From positions 11,408,001 to 11,472,000 of the forward strand of contig OX579637.1 in assembly GCA_951230915.1 (NCBI GenBank): a stretch of 64,000 bases of DNA. Reading direction: 5' to 3'. Shown in pieces: positions 24,803-37,767 of the stretch. Position numbers and translations under genes: made by a program. Every line of letters begins with the position of its first letter. Position 1 is the first letter of the stretch. The notes under the pieces are model-generated. The model was not told where the DNA came from and did not search any database. It saw only the letters and a list, made by a program, of their open reading frames with translations. This DNA is from Antitrichia curtipendula. Taxonomy: Eukaryota > Streptophyta > Bryopsida > Hypnales > Leucodontaceae.

Positions 24803-26044
24803 AACTCTTCACCCCATTTGCAACTTACACAATTCATTCTTCCATGGTTTCACGTCAAAATTCCATGAACTTGGACGTGGGAGCCCTAAAGTACAGGATA
24901 GGGGTGGTTCAATTGTTTTATTTTCACTTGTCCATAATGTACCCCAAAATGTGCATGACCTTGAATATTTCATGAAGTCAAACTCTTCACTCCATTTGCA
25001 ACTTACACAATTCATTCTTCCATGGTTTCACGTCAAAATTCCATGAACTTGGACGTGGGAGCCCTAAAGTACAGGATATGGTTGGTTCGATTATTTTATT
25101 TTCATTTGTCCATAATGTACCTCAAACATGGATGACCTTGAATATTTCATGAAGTCAAACTCTTCACCCCATTTGCAACTTACACAATTCATTCTTCCAT
25201 GGTTTCACGTCAAAATTCCATGAACTTGGACATGGGAGCCCTAAAGTACAAGATATGGTTGGTTCAATTATTTTATTTTCTTTTGTCCATAATGTACCCC
25301 AAATGTGCATGACCTTGAATATTTCATGAAGTCAAACTCTTCACTCCATTTGCAACTTACACAATTCATTGTTCCATGGTTTCACGTCAAAATTCCATGA
25401 ACTTGGACGTGGGAGCCCTAAAGTACAGGATATGGTTGGTTCAATTATTTTATTTTCATTTGTCCATAATGTACCCCAAAATGTGCATGACCTTGAATAT
25501 TTCATGAAGTCAAACTCTTCACTCCATTTGCAACCTACACAATTCATTATTCCATGGTTTCACGTCAAAATTCCATGAACTTGGACGTGGGAGCCGTAAA
25601 GTACAGGATATGGTTGGTTCAATTATTTTATTTTCATTTGTCCATAATGTACCCCAAAATGTGGATGACCTTGAATATTCATGAGGTCAAACTCTTCACC
25701 CCATTTGCAACTTACACAATTCATTCTTCCATGGTTTCACGTCAAAATTCCATGACCTTGGACGTGGGAGCCCTAAAGTACAAGATAGGGTTGGTTCAAT
25801 TATTTTATTTTGTTTTGTCCATAATGTACCCCAAAATGTGCATGACCTTGAATATTTCATGAAGTCAAACTCTTTACCCCATTTGCAACTTAGACAATTC
25901 ATTCTTCCATGGTTTCACGTCAAAATTCCATGAACTTGGACGTGGAAGCCCTAAAGTACAGGATATGGTTGGTTCAATTATTTTATTTTCATTTGTCCAT
26001 AATGTACCTCAAACATGGATGACCTTGAATATTTCATGATGTCA
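24803..26044. repeat. 7-monomer HOR (1242 bp), copy 3
   Basis: This lies 2484 bp after copy 1 and shares its derived trimer (25513, 25690, 25868). The first monomer has ATAGGGGTGG near 24898, a private change. Confidence 0.9.
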
Positions 26045-28527
26045 AACTCTTCACCCCATTTGCAACTTACACAATTCATTCTTCCATGGTTTCACGTCAA
26101 AATTCCATGAACTTGGACGTGGGAGCCCTAAAGTACAAGATATGGTTGGTTCAATTATTTTATTTTCTTTTGTCCATAATGTACCTCAAATGTGCATGAC
26201 CTTGAATATTTCATGAAGTCAAACTCTTCACTCCATTTGCAACTTACACAATTCATTCTTCCATGGTTTCACGTCAAAATTCCATGAACTTGGACGTGGG
26301 AGCCCTAAAGTACAGGATATGGGTGGTTCGATTATTTTATTTTTTTTTGTCCATAATGTACCCCAAAATGTGCATGACCTTGAATATTTCATGAAGTCAA
26401 ACTCTTCACCCCATTTGCAACCTACACAATTCATTCTTCCATGGTTTCACGTCAAAATTCCATGAACTTGGACGTGGGAGCCCTAAAGTACAGGATATGG
26501 TTGGTTCAATTATTTTATTTTCATTTGTCCATAATGTACCCCAAACGTGGATGACCTTGAATATTTCATGAGGTCAAACTCTTCACCCCATTTGCAACCT
26601 ACACAATTCATTCTTCCATGGTTTCACGTCAAAATTCCATGAACTTGGACGTGGGAGCCCTAAAGTACAGGATATGGTTGGTTCGATTATTTTATTTTTT
26701 CTTGTCCATAATGTACCCCAAAATGTGCATGACCTTGAATATTTCATAAAGTCAAACTCTTCACTCCATTTGCAACCTACACAATTCATTCTTCCATGGT
26801 TTCACGTCAAAATTCCATGAACTTGGACGTGGGAGCCCTAAAGTACAGGATATGGGTGGTTCAATTATTTTATTTTCATTTGTCCATAATGTACCCCAAA
26901 CGTGGATGACCTTGAATATTTCATGAGGTCAAACTCTTCACCCCATTTGCAACCTACACAATTCATTCTTCCATGGTTTCACGTCAAAATTCCATGAACT
27001 TGGACGTGGGAGCCCTAAAGTAGAAGATATGGTTGGTTCGATTATTTTATTTTCTTTTGTCCATAATGTACCCCAAATGTGCATGACCTTGAATATTTCA
27101 TGAAGTCAAACTCTTCACCCCATTTGCAACCTACACAATTCATTATTCCATGGTTTCACGTCGAAGTTCCATGAACTTGGACGTGGGAGCCCTAAAGTAC
27201 AGGATATGGTTGGTTCGATTATTTTATTTTCATTTGTCCATAATGTACCCCAAAATGTGCATGACCTTGAATATTTCATGAAGTCAAACTCTTCACTCCA
27301 TTTGCAACTTACACAATTCATTCTTCCATGGTTTCACGTCAAAATTCCATGAACTTGGACGTGGGTTTCCTAAAGTACAGGATATGGTTGGTTCGATTAT
27401 TTTATTTTCATTTGTCCATAATGTACCCCAAACGTGGATGACCTTGAATATTTCATGAAGTCAAACTCTTCACTCCATTTGCAACTTACACAATTCATTC
27501 TTCCATGGTTTCACGTCAAAATTCCATGAACTTGGACGTAGGAGCCCTAAAGTACAAGATATGGTTGGTTCAATTATTTTATTTTCTTTTGTCCATAATG
27601 TACCCCAAATGTGCATGACCTTGAATATTTCATGAAGTCAAACTCTTCACTCCATTTGCAACTTACACAATTCATTCTTCCATGGTTTCACGTCAAAATT
27701 CCATGAACTTGGACGTGGGAGCCCTAAAGTACAGGATATGGTTGGTTCGATTATTTTCTTTTCTTTTGTCCATAATGTACCCCAAACGTGGATGACCTTG
27801 AATATTTCATGAGGTCAAACTCTTCACGCCATTTGCAACTTACACAATTCATTCTTCCATGGTTTCACGTCAAAATTCCATGAACTTGGACGTGGGAGCC
27901 CTAAAGTACAGGATATGGTTGGTTCAATTAAATTATTTTTACTTGTCCATAATGTACCCCAAAATGTGCATGACCTTGAATATTTCATGAAGTCAAACTC
28001 TTCACTCCATTTGCAACTTACACAATTCATTCTTCCATGGTTTCACGTCAAAATTCCATGAACTTGGACGTGGGAGCCCTAAAGTACAGGATATGGTTGG
28101 TTCGATTATTTTATTTTCATTTGTCCATAATGTACCTCAAACATGGATGACCTTGAATATTTCATGAAGTCAAACTCTTCACCCCATTTGCAACTTACAC
28201 AATTCATTCTTCCATGGTTTCACGTCAAAATTCCATGAACTTGGACATGGGAGCCCTAAAGTACAAGATATGGTTGGTTCAATTATTTTATTTTCTTTTG
28301 TCCATAATGTACCCCAAATGTGCATGACCTTGAATATTTCATGAAGTCAAACTCTTCACTCCATTTGCAACTTACACAATTCATTCTTCCATGGTTTCAC
28401 GTCAAAATTCCATGAACTTGGACGTGGGAGCCCTAAAGTACAAGATATGGTTGGTTCAATTATTTTATTTTATTTTGTCCATAATGTACCCCAAAATGTG
28501 CATGACCTTGAATATTTCATGAAGTCA
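26045..28527. repeat. Heterogeneous satellite segment
   Basis: Fourteen monomers of mixed class with many private changes: a nine-T tract (26340-26348), CATAAAGTC (26746), GTCGAAGTTCC (27161), GTGGGTTTCC (27362), GACGTAGG (27536) and TTCAATTAAATTATT (27926). No exact HOR is visible. The high private-variant load suggests a segment that has escaped recent amplification. Confidence 0.75.
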
Positions 28528-29060
28528 AACTCTTCACTCCATTTGCAACCTACACAATTCATTATTCCATGGTTTCACGTCAAAATTCCATGAACTTGGA
28601 CGTGAGAGCCCTAAAGTACAGGATATGGGTGGTTCAATTATTTTATTTTCATTTGTCCATAATGTACCCCAAAATGTGGATGACCTTGAATATTTCATGA
28701 GGTCAAACTCTTCACCCCATTTGCAACTTACACAATTCATTCTTCCATGGTTTCACGTCAAAATTCCATGACCTTGGACGTGGGAGCCCTAAAGTACAAG
28801 ATAGGGTTGGTTCAATTATTTTATTTTATTTTGTCCATAATGTACCCCAAAATGTGCATGACCTTGAATATTTCATGAAGTCAAACTCTTCACCCCATTT
28901 GCAACTTAGACAATTCATTCTTCCATGGTTTCACGTCAAAATTCCATGAACTTGGACGTGGGAGCCCTAAAGTACAGGATATGGGTGGTTCAATTATTTT
29001 ATTTTCATTTGTCCATAATGTACCTCAAACATGGATGACCTTGAATATTTCATGATGTCA
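28528..29060. repeat. Third, less derived copy of the trimer from the 1242-bp HOR
   Basis: Three monomers repeat the diagnostic changes CATGACCTTGG, ATAGGG, TTAGAC and CATGATGTCA. They keep AATATTTCATGAGG, TTCACCCC and GTGGGAGCCC, where the copies at 23029 and 25513 have lost or changed bases. The first carries GTGAGAGCCC. This looks like a copy near the ancestral state of the derived trimer. Confidence 0.82.
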
Positions 29061-30128
29061 AACTCTTCACCCCATTTGCAACTTACACAATTCATTCTTC
29101 CATGGTTTCACGTCAAAATTCCATGAACTTGGACGTGGGAGCCCTAAAGTACAAGATATGGTTGGTTCAATTATTTTATTTTCTTTTGTCCATAATGTAC
29201 CCCAAAATGTGCATGACCTTGAATATTTCATGAAGTCAAACTCTTCACTCCATTTGCAACTTACACAATTCATTCTTCCATGGTTTCACGTCAAAATTCC
29301 ATGAACTTGGACGTGGGAGCCCTAAAGTACAAGATATGGTTGGTTCAATTATTTTATTTTCTTTTGTCCATAATGTACCCCAAAATGTGCATGACCTTGA
29401 ATATTTCATGAAGTCAAACTCTTCACTCCATTTGCAACTTACACAATTCATTCTTCCATGGTTTCACGTCAAAATTCCATGAACTTGGACGTGGGAGCCC
29501 TAAAGTACAGGATATGGTTGGTTCAATTATTTTATTTTCATTTGTCCATAATGTACTCCAAAATGTGCATGACCTTGAATATTTCATGAAGTCAAACTCT
29601 TCACTCCATGTGCAACTTACACAATTCATTCTTCCATGGTTTCACGTCAAAATTCCATGAACTTGGACGTGGGAGCCCTAAAGTACAGGATATGGTTGGT
29701 TCAATTATTTTATTTTCATTTGTCCATAATGTACCCCAAAATGTGGATGACCTTGAATATTTCATGAGGTCAAACTCTTCACCCCATTTGCAACTTACAC
29801 AATTCATTCTTCCATGGTTTCACGTCAAAATTCCATGAACTTGGACGTGGGAGCCCTAAAGTACAGGATATGGTTGGTTCGATTATTTTATTTTCATTTG
29901 TCCATAATGTACCCCAAAATGTGCATGACCTTGAATATTTCATGAAGTCAAACTCTTCACCCCATTTGCAACCTACACAATTCATTATTCCATGGTTTCA
30001 CGTCAAAATTCCATGAACTTGGACGTGGGAGCCCTAAAGTACAGGATATGGTTGGTTCAATTATTTTATTTTCATTTGTCCATAATGTACCCCAAAATGT
30101 GCATGACCTTGAATATTTCATGAAGTCA
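29061..30128. repeat. Run of six 178-bp monomers
   Basis: Six consecutive 178-bp monomers (1068 bp). The first two (29061 and 29239) have the same variant set and are probably a single-monomer duplication. The third has TACTCCAAAATG, and the fourth opens with CCATGTGCAAC and has AAAATGTGG with GAGGTCA. Confidence 0.82.
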
Positions 30129-30482
30129 AACTCTTCACGCCATTTGCAACTTACACAATTCATTCTTCCATGGTTTCACGTCAAAATTCCATGAACTTGG
30201 ACGTGGGAGCCCTAAAGTACAGGATATGGTTGGTTCGATTATTTTATTTTCTTTTGTCCATAATGTACCCCAAACGTGGATGACCTTGAATATTTCATGA
30301 GGTCAAACTCTTCACGCAATTTGCAACTTACACAATTCATTCTTCCATGGTTTCACGTCAAAATTCCATGAACTTGGACGTGGGAGCCGTAAAGTACAGG
30401 ATATGGTTGGTTCAATTATTTTATTTTCTTTTGTCCATAATGTACCCCAAATGTGCATGACCTTGAATATTTCATGAAGTCA
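30129..30482. repeat. Two 177-bp monomers between class D runs
   Basis: A class A monomer with CACGCC (30129) and a class B monomer with CACGCAATT and GCCGTAAAG (30306) interrupt the class D domain. They resemble the classes that dominate 20-22 kb. Confidence 0.72.
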
Positions 30483-31372
30483 AACTCTTCACTCCATTTG
30501 CAACTTACACAATTCATTCATCCATGGTTTCACGTCAAAATTCCATGAACTTGGACGTGGGAGCCCTAAAGTAGAAGATATGGTTGGTTCAATTATTTTA
30601 TTTTCATTTGTCCATAATGTACTCCAAAATGTGCATGACCTTGAATATTTCATGAAGTCAAACTCTTCACTCCATTTGCAACCTACACAATTCATTCTTC
30701 CATGGTTTCACGTCAAAATTCCATGAACTTGGACGTGGGAGCCCTAAAGTACAGGATATGGTTGGTTCAATTATTTTATTTTCATTTGTCCATAATGTAC
30801 CCCAAAATGTGGATGACCTTGAATATTTCATGAAGTCAAACTCTTCACTCCATTTGCAACTTACACAATTCATTGTTCCATGGTTTCACGTCAAAATTCC
30901 ATGAACTTGGACGTGGGAGCCCTAAAGTACAGGATATGGTTGGTTCGATTATTTTATTTTCATTTGTCCATAATGTACTCCAAAATGTGCATGACCTTGA
31001 ATATTTCATGAAGTCAAACTCTTCACTCCATTTGCAACCTACACAATTCATTCTTCCATGGTTTCACGTCAAAATTCCATGAACTTGGACGTGGGAGCCG
31101 TAAAGTACAGGATATGGTTGGTTCAATTATTTTATTTTCATTTGTCCATAATGTACCCCAAAATGTGGATGACCTTGAATATTTCATGAGGTCAAACTCT
31201 TCACCCCATTTGCAACCTACACAATTCATTCTTCCATGGTTTCACGTCAAAATTCCATGAACTTGGACGTGGGAGCCCTAAAGTACAGGATATGGTTGGT
31301 TCGATTATTTTATTTTTTTTTGTCCATAATGTACCCCAAAATGTGCATGACCTTGAATATTTCATGAAGTCA
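30483..31372. repeat. 5-monomer block (890 bp), copy 1 of a 4087-bp-spaced pair
   Basis: Five 178-bp monomers with starts 30483, 30661, 30839, 31017 and 31195. Markers are TACTCCAAAATG in slots 1 and 3, AAAATGTGG in slots 2 and 4, ATTGTTCC in slot 3, GCCGTAAAG in slot 4 and a long T tract in slot 5. The same order is found at 34570-35459. Confidence 0.85.
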
Positions 31373-31550
31373 AACTCTTCACTCCATTTGCAACTTACAC
31401 AATTCATTCTTCCATGGTTTCACGTCAAAATTCCATGAACTTGGACGTAAAAGCCCTAAAGTACAGGATATGGTTGGTTCGATTATTTTATTTTCATTTG
31501 TCCATAATGTATTCCAAAATGTGCATGACCTTGAATATTTCATGAAGTCA
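31373..31550. repeat. Single 178-bp monomer with GACGTAAAAG
   Basis: This class D monomer carries GACGTAAAAGCCC near 31444 and TATTCCAAAATG near 31509. It has no partner in the 35.4-kb block, where a different monomer (AAAAGTCC) follows. Confidence 0.75.
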
Positions 31551-32616
31551 AACTCTTCACTCCATTTGCAACCTACACAATTCATTATTCCATGGTTTCA
31601 CGTCAAAATTCCATGAACTTGGACGTGGGAGCCCTAAAGTACAGGATATGGTTGGTTCAATTATTTTATTTTCATTTGTCCATAATGTACCTCAAACATG
31701 GATGACCTTGAGTATTTCATGAAGTCAAACTCTTCACCCCATTTGCAACTTACACAATTCATTATTCCATGGTTTCACGTCAAAATTCCATGAACTTGGA
31801 CGTGGGAGCCCTAAAGTACAGGATATGGTTGGTTCGATTATTTTATTTTCATTTGTCCATAATGTACCCCAAAATGTGCATGACCTTGAATATTTCATGA
31901 AGTCAAACTCTTCACTCCATTTGCAACCTACACAATTCATTCTTCCATGGTTTCACGTCAAAATTCCATGAACTTGGACGTGGGAGCCCTAAAGTACAAG
32001 ATATGGTTGGTTCAATTATTTTATTTTATTTTGTCCATAATGTACCCTAAAATGTGCATGACCTTGAATATTTCATGAAGTGAAACTCTTCACCCCATTT
32101 GCAACTTACACAATTCATTATTCCATGGTTTCACGTCAAAATTCCATGAACTTGGACGTGGGAGCCCTAAAGTACAGGATATGGTTGGTTCGATTATTTT
32201 ATTTTCATTTGTCCATAATGTACCTCAAACATGGATGACCTTGAATATTTCATGAAGTCAAACTCTTTACCCCATTTGCAACTTATACAATTCATTCTTC
32301 CATGGTTTCACGTCAAAATTCCATGAACTTGGACGTGGGAGCCCTAAAGTACAAGATATGGTTGGTTCGATTATTTTATTTTCATTTGTCCATAATGTAC
32401 CCCAAAATGTGCATGACCTTGAATATTTCATGAAGTCAAACTCTTCACTCCATTTGCAACCTACACAATTCATTCTTCCATGGTTTCACGTCAAAATTCC
32501 ATGAACTTGGACGTGGGAGCCCTAAAGTACAGGATATGGTTGGTTCGATTATTTTATTTTTTCTTGTCCATAATGTACCCCAAAATGTGCATGACCTTGA
32601 ATATTTCATGAAGTCA
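31551..32616. repeat. 6-monomer block, copy 1 of a 4263-bp-spaced pair
   Basis: Markers are CTTGAGTATT (near 31709), TACCCTAAAATG (near 32043) and AAGTGAAACTC (near 32080). All three recur 4263 bp later, near 35972, 36306 and 36343. This copy contains one monomer (32261) that is missing from the second copy, after which the spacing falls to 4085 bp. Confidence 0.84.
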
Positions 32617-33506
32617 AACTCTTCACCCCATTTGCAACTTATACAATTCATTCTTCCATGGTTTCACGTCAAAATTCCATGAACTTGGACGTGGGAGCCG
32701 TAAAGTACAAGATATGGTTGGTTCAATTATTTTATTTTTATTTGTCCATAATGTACCCCAAAATGTGCATGACCTTGAATATTTCATGAAGTCAAACTCT
32801 TCACTCCATTTGCAACCTACACAATTCATTCTTCCATGGTTTCACGTCAAAATTCCATGAACTTGGACGTGGGAGCCCTAAAGTACAAGATATGGTTGGT
32901 TCAATTATTTTATTTTATTTTGTCCATAATGTACCCCAAAATGTGCATGACCTTGAATATTTCATGAAGTCAAACTCTTCACTCCATTTGCAACCTGCAC
33001 AATTCATTGTTCCATGGTTTCACGTCAAAATTCCATGAACTTGGACGTGGGAGCCCTAAAGTACAGGATATGGTTGGTTCAATTATTTTATTTTCATTTG
33101 TCCATAATGTACCCCAAAATGTGCATGACCTTGAATATTTCATGAAGTCAAACTCTTCACTCCATTTGCAACCTACACAATTCATTCTTCCATGGTTTCA
33201 CGTCAAAATTCCATGAACTTGGACGTGGGAGCCCTAAAGTACAAGATATGGTTGGTTCAATTATTTTATTTTATTTTGTCCATAATGTACCCCAAAATGT
33301 GCATGACCTTGAATATTTCATGAAGTCAAACTCTTCACCCCATTTGCAACCTACACAATTCATTGTTCCATGGTTTCACGTCAAAATTCCATGAACTTGG
33401 ACGTGGGAGCCCTAAAGTACAAGATATGGTTGGTTCAATTATTTTATTTTATTTTGTCCATAATGTACCCCAAAATGTGCATGACCTTGAATATTTCATG
33501 AAGTCA
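32617..33506. repeat. Class D run with TTTTATTTTG monomers
   Basis: Five 178-bp monomers, three with TTTTATTTTG (32795, 33151, 33329) and two with ATTGTTCC (32973, 33329). Private changes include CAACCTGCAC near 32993. The alternation suggests a two-monomer amplification. Confidence 0.78.
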
Positions 33507-34391
33507 AACTCTTCACTCCATTTGCAACCTACACAATTCATTCTTCCATGGTTTCACGTCAAAAGTCCATGAACTTGGACGTGGGAGCCCTAAAGTACAA
33601 GATATGGTTGGTTCAATTATTTTATTTTCTTTTGTCCATAATGTACCCCAAATGTGCATGACCTTGAATATTTCATGAAGTCAAACTCTTCACCCCATTT
33701 GCAACTTACACAATTCATTCTTCCATGGTTTCACGTCAAAATTCCATGAACTTGGACGTGGGAGCCCTAAAGTACAGGATATGGTTGGTTCAATTATTTT
33801 ATTTTCATTTGTCCATAATTTACCTCAAACATGGATGACCTTGAATATTTCATGAAGTCAAACTCTTTACCCCATTTGCAACTTATACAATTCATTCTTC
33901 CATGGTTTCACGTCAAAATTCCATGAACTTGGACGTGGCAGCCGTAAAGTACAAGATATGGTTGGTTTGATTATTTTCTTTTCTTTTGTCCACAATGTAC
34001 CTCAAATGTGCATGACCTTGAATATTTCATGAAGTCAAACTCTTCACTCCATTTGCAACCTACACAATTCATTATACCATGGTTTCACGTCAAAATTCCA
34101 TGAACTTGGACGTGGGAGCCCTAAAGTACAAGATATGGTTGGTTCAATTATTTTATTTTCATTTGTCCATAATGTACCTCAAACATGGATGACCTTGAAT
34201 ATTTCATGAAGTCAAACTCTTAACCCCATTTGCAACTTACACAATTCATTCTTCCATGGTTTCACGTCAAAATTCCATGAACTTGGACGTGGGAGCCCTA
34301 AAGTACAGGATATGGTTGGTTCAATTATTTTATTTTCATTTGTCCATAATGTACCTCAAACATGGATGACCTTGAATATTTCATGAAGTCA
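33507..34391. repeat. Derived 177-bp block, shared with 35.5 kb and 40.3 kb
   Basis: Five monomers: AAAAGTCC class B (33507); class C with TAATTTACCTC (33684); a strongly derived one with GTGGCAGCCGTAAAG, GGTTTGATT and CCACAATG (33861); class C with ATTATACC (34038); and class C opening CTTAACCCC (34215). The first two recur at 35460-35813. The second to fourth recur, with differences in the fourth, at 40257-40787, and the CTTAACCCC opening recurs at 40788. Confidence 0.84.
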
Positions 34392-34569
34392 AACTCTTCA
34401 CCCCATTTGCAACTTACACAATTCATTATTCCATGGTTTCACGTCAAAATTCCATGAACTTGGACGTGGGAGCCCTAAAGTACAGGATATGGTTGGTTCA
34501 ATTATTTTATTTTCATTTGTCCATAATGTACCCCAAAATGTGGATGACCTTGAATATTTCATGAAGTCA
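34392..34569. repeat. Single 178-bp monomer before the second 890-bp block
   Basis: A monomer with ATTATTCC and an AAAATGTGG ending links the derived 177-bp block to the repeated 890-bp block. Nothing else is present. Confidence 0.7.
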
Positions 34570-35459
34570 AACTCTTCACTCCATTTGCAACTTACACAAT
34601 TCATTCTTCCATGGTTTCACGTCAAAATTCCATGAACTTGGACGTGGGAGCCCTAAAGTACAGGATATGGTTGGTTCAATTATTTTATTTTCATTTGTCC
34701 ATAATGTACTCCAAAATGTGCATGACCTTGAATATTTCATGAAGTCAAACTCTTCACTCCATTTGCAACCTACACAATTCATTCTTCCATGGTTTCACGT
34801 TAAAATTCCATGAACTTGGACGTGGGAGCCCTAAAGTACAGGATATGGTTGGTTCAATTATTTTATTTTCATCTGTCCATAATGTACCCCAAACTGTGGA
34901 TGACCTTGAATATTTCATGAAGTCAAAGTCTTCACTCCATTTGCAACTTACACAATTCATTGTTCCATGGTTTCACGTCAAAATTGCATGAACTTGGACG
35001 TGGGAGCCCTAAAGTACAGGATATGGTTGGTTCGATTATTTTATTTTCATTTGTCCACAATGTACTCCAAAATGTGCATGACCTTGAATATTTCATGAAG
35101 TCAAACTCTTCACTCCATTTGCAACCTACACAATTCATTCTTCCATGGTTTCACGTCAAAATTCCATGAACTTGGACGTGGGAGCCGTAAAGTACAGGAT
35201 ATGGTTGGTTCAATTATTTTATTTTCATTTGTCCATAATGTACCCCAAAATGTGGATGACCTTGAATATTTCATGAGGTCAAACTCTTCACCCCATTTGC
35301 AACTTACACAATTCATTCTTCCATGGTTTCACATCAAAATTCCATGAACTTGGACGTGGGAGCCCTAAAGTACAGGATATGGTTGGTTCGATTATTTTTT
35401 TTTTTTTTGTCCATAATGTACCCCAAAATGTGCATGACCTTGAATATTTCATGAAGTCA
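34570..35459. repeat. 5-monomer block (890 bp), copy 2
   Basis: Partner of 30483-31372 with the same length and class order. Its own changes include CACGTTAAAATT, CATCTGTCC and CAAACTGTGG in slot 2, AAATTGCATG in slot 3 and CACATC in slot 5. Slot 5 also holds a T14 tract at 35395-35408, where copy 1 has nine T. Confidence 0.85.
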
Positions 35460-36701
35460 AACTCTTCACTCCATTTGCAACCTACACAATTCATTCTTCC
35501 ATGGTTTCACGTCAAAAGTCCATGAACTTGGACGTGGGAGCCCTAAAGTACAAGATATGGTTGGTTCAATTATTTTATTTTCTTTTGTCCATAATGTACC
35601 CCAAATGTGCATGACCTTGAATATTTCATGAAGTCAAACTCTTCACCCCATTTGCAACTTACACAATTCATTCTTCCATGGTTTCACGTCAAAATTCCAT
35701 GAACTTGGACGTGGGAGCCCTAAAGTACAGGATATGGTTGGTTCAATTATTTTATTTTCATTTGTCCATAATTTACCTCAAACATGGATGACCTTGAATA
35801 TTTCATGAAGTCAAACTCTTTACCCCATTTGCAACTTATACAATTCATTATTCCATGGTTTCACGTCAAAATTCCATGAACTTGGACGTGGGAGCCCTAA
35901 AGTATAGGATATGGTTGGTTCAATTATTTTATTTTCATTTGTCCATAATGTACCTCAAACATGGATGACCTTGAGTATTTCATGAAGTCAAACTCTTCAC
36001 CCCATTTGCAACTTACACAATTCATTATTCCATGGTTTCACGTCAAAATTCCATGAACTTGGACGTGGGAGCCCTAAAGTACAGGATATGGTTGGTTCGA
36101 TTATTTTATTTTCATTTGTCCATAATGTACCCCAAAATGTGCATGACCTTGAATATTTCATGAAGTCAAACTCTTCACTCCATTTGCAACCTACACAATT
36201 CATTCTTCCATGGTTTCACGTCAAAATTCCATGAACTTGGACGTGGGAGCCCTAAAGTACAAGATATGGTTGGTTCAATTATTTTATTTTATTTTGTCCA
36301 TAATGTACCCTAAAATGTGCATGACCTTGAATATTTCATGAAGTGAAACTCTTCACCCCATTTGCAACTTACACAATTCATTCTTCCATGGTTTCACGTC
36401 AAAATTCCATGAACTTGGACGTGGGAGCCCTAAAGTACAGGATATGGTTGGTTCGATTATTTTATTTTCATTTGTCCATAATGTACCTCAAACATGGATG
36501 ACTTTGAATATTTCATGAAGTCAAACTCTTTACCCCATTTGCAACTTATACAATTCATTCTTCCATGGTTTCACGTCAAAATTCCATGAACTTGGACGTG
36601 GGAGCCCTAAAGTACAGGATATGGTTGGTTCGATTATTTTATTTTTTCTTGTCCATAATGTACCCCAAAATGTGCATGACCTTGAATATTTCATGAAGTC
36701 A
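35460..36701. repeat. Second copies of the 33.5-kb and 31.6-kb blocks, joined
   Basis: 35460-35813 matches 33507-33860 (spacing 1953 bp). 35814-36701 matches 31551-32616 with one monomer missing. The junction at 35814 joins two blocks that lie apart, and in the opposite order, in the first copy. Confidence 0.82.
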
Positions 36702-37767
36702 AACTCTTCACCCCATTTGCAACTTATACAATTCATTCTTCCATGGTTTCACGTCAAAATTCCATGAACTTGGACGTGGGAGCCGTAAAGTACAAGATAT
36801 GGTTGGTTCAATTATTTTATTTTCATTTGTCCATAATGTACCCCAAAATGTGCATGACCTTGAATATTTCATGAAGTCAAACTCTTCACTCCATTTGCAA
36901 CCTACACAATTCATTCTTCCATGGTTTCACGTCAAAATTCCATGAACTTGGACGTGGGAGCCCTAAAGTACAGGATATGGTTGGTTCGATTATTTTATTT
37001 TCATTTGTCCATAATGTACCTCAAACATCGATGACCTTGAATATTTCATGAAGTCAAACTCTTCACTCCATTTGCAACCTACACAATTCATTCTTCCATG
37101 GTTTCACGTCAAAATTCCATGAACTTGGACGTGGGAGCCCTAAAGTACAAGATATGGTTGGTTCAATTATTTTATTTTATTTTGTCCATAATGTACCCCA
37201 AAATGTGCATGACCTTGAATATTTCATGAAGTCAAACTCTTCACCCCATTTGCAACTTATACAATTCATTCTTCCATGGTTTCACGTCAAAATTCCATGA
37301 ACTTGGACGTGGGAGCCGTAAAGTACAAGATATGGTTGGTTCAATTATTTTATTTTCATTTGTCCATAATGTACCCCAAAATGTGCATGACCTTGAATAT
37401 TTCATGAAGTCAAACTCTTCACTCCATTTGCAACCTACACAATTCATTCTTCCATGGTTTCACGTCAAAATTCCATGAACTTGGACGTGGGAGCCCTAAA
37501 GTACAGGATATGGTTGGTTCGATTATTTTATTTTCATTTGTCCATAATGTACCTCAAACATGGATGACCTTGAATATTTCATGAAGTCAAACTCTTCACT
37601 CCATTTGCAACCTACACAATTCATTCTTCCATGGTTTCACGTCAAAATTCCATGAACTTGGACGTGGGAGCCCTAAAGTACAAGATATGGTTGGTTCAAT
37701 TATTTTATTTTATTTTGTCCATAATGTACCCCAAAATGTGCATGACCTTGAATATTTCATGAAGTCA
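36702..37767. repeat. Trimer HOR (533 bp), two tandem copies
   Basis: Units 36702-37234 and 37235-37767 each read class D with GCCGTAAAG and TTATAC, then class C, then class D with TTTTATTTTG. Unit 1 has CAAACATCG in its class C monomer. The monomer at 32617 is a close relative of slot 1. Confidence 0.87.
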
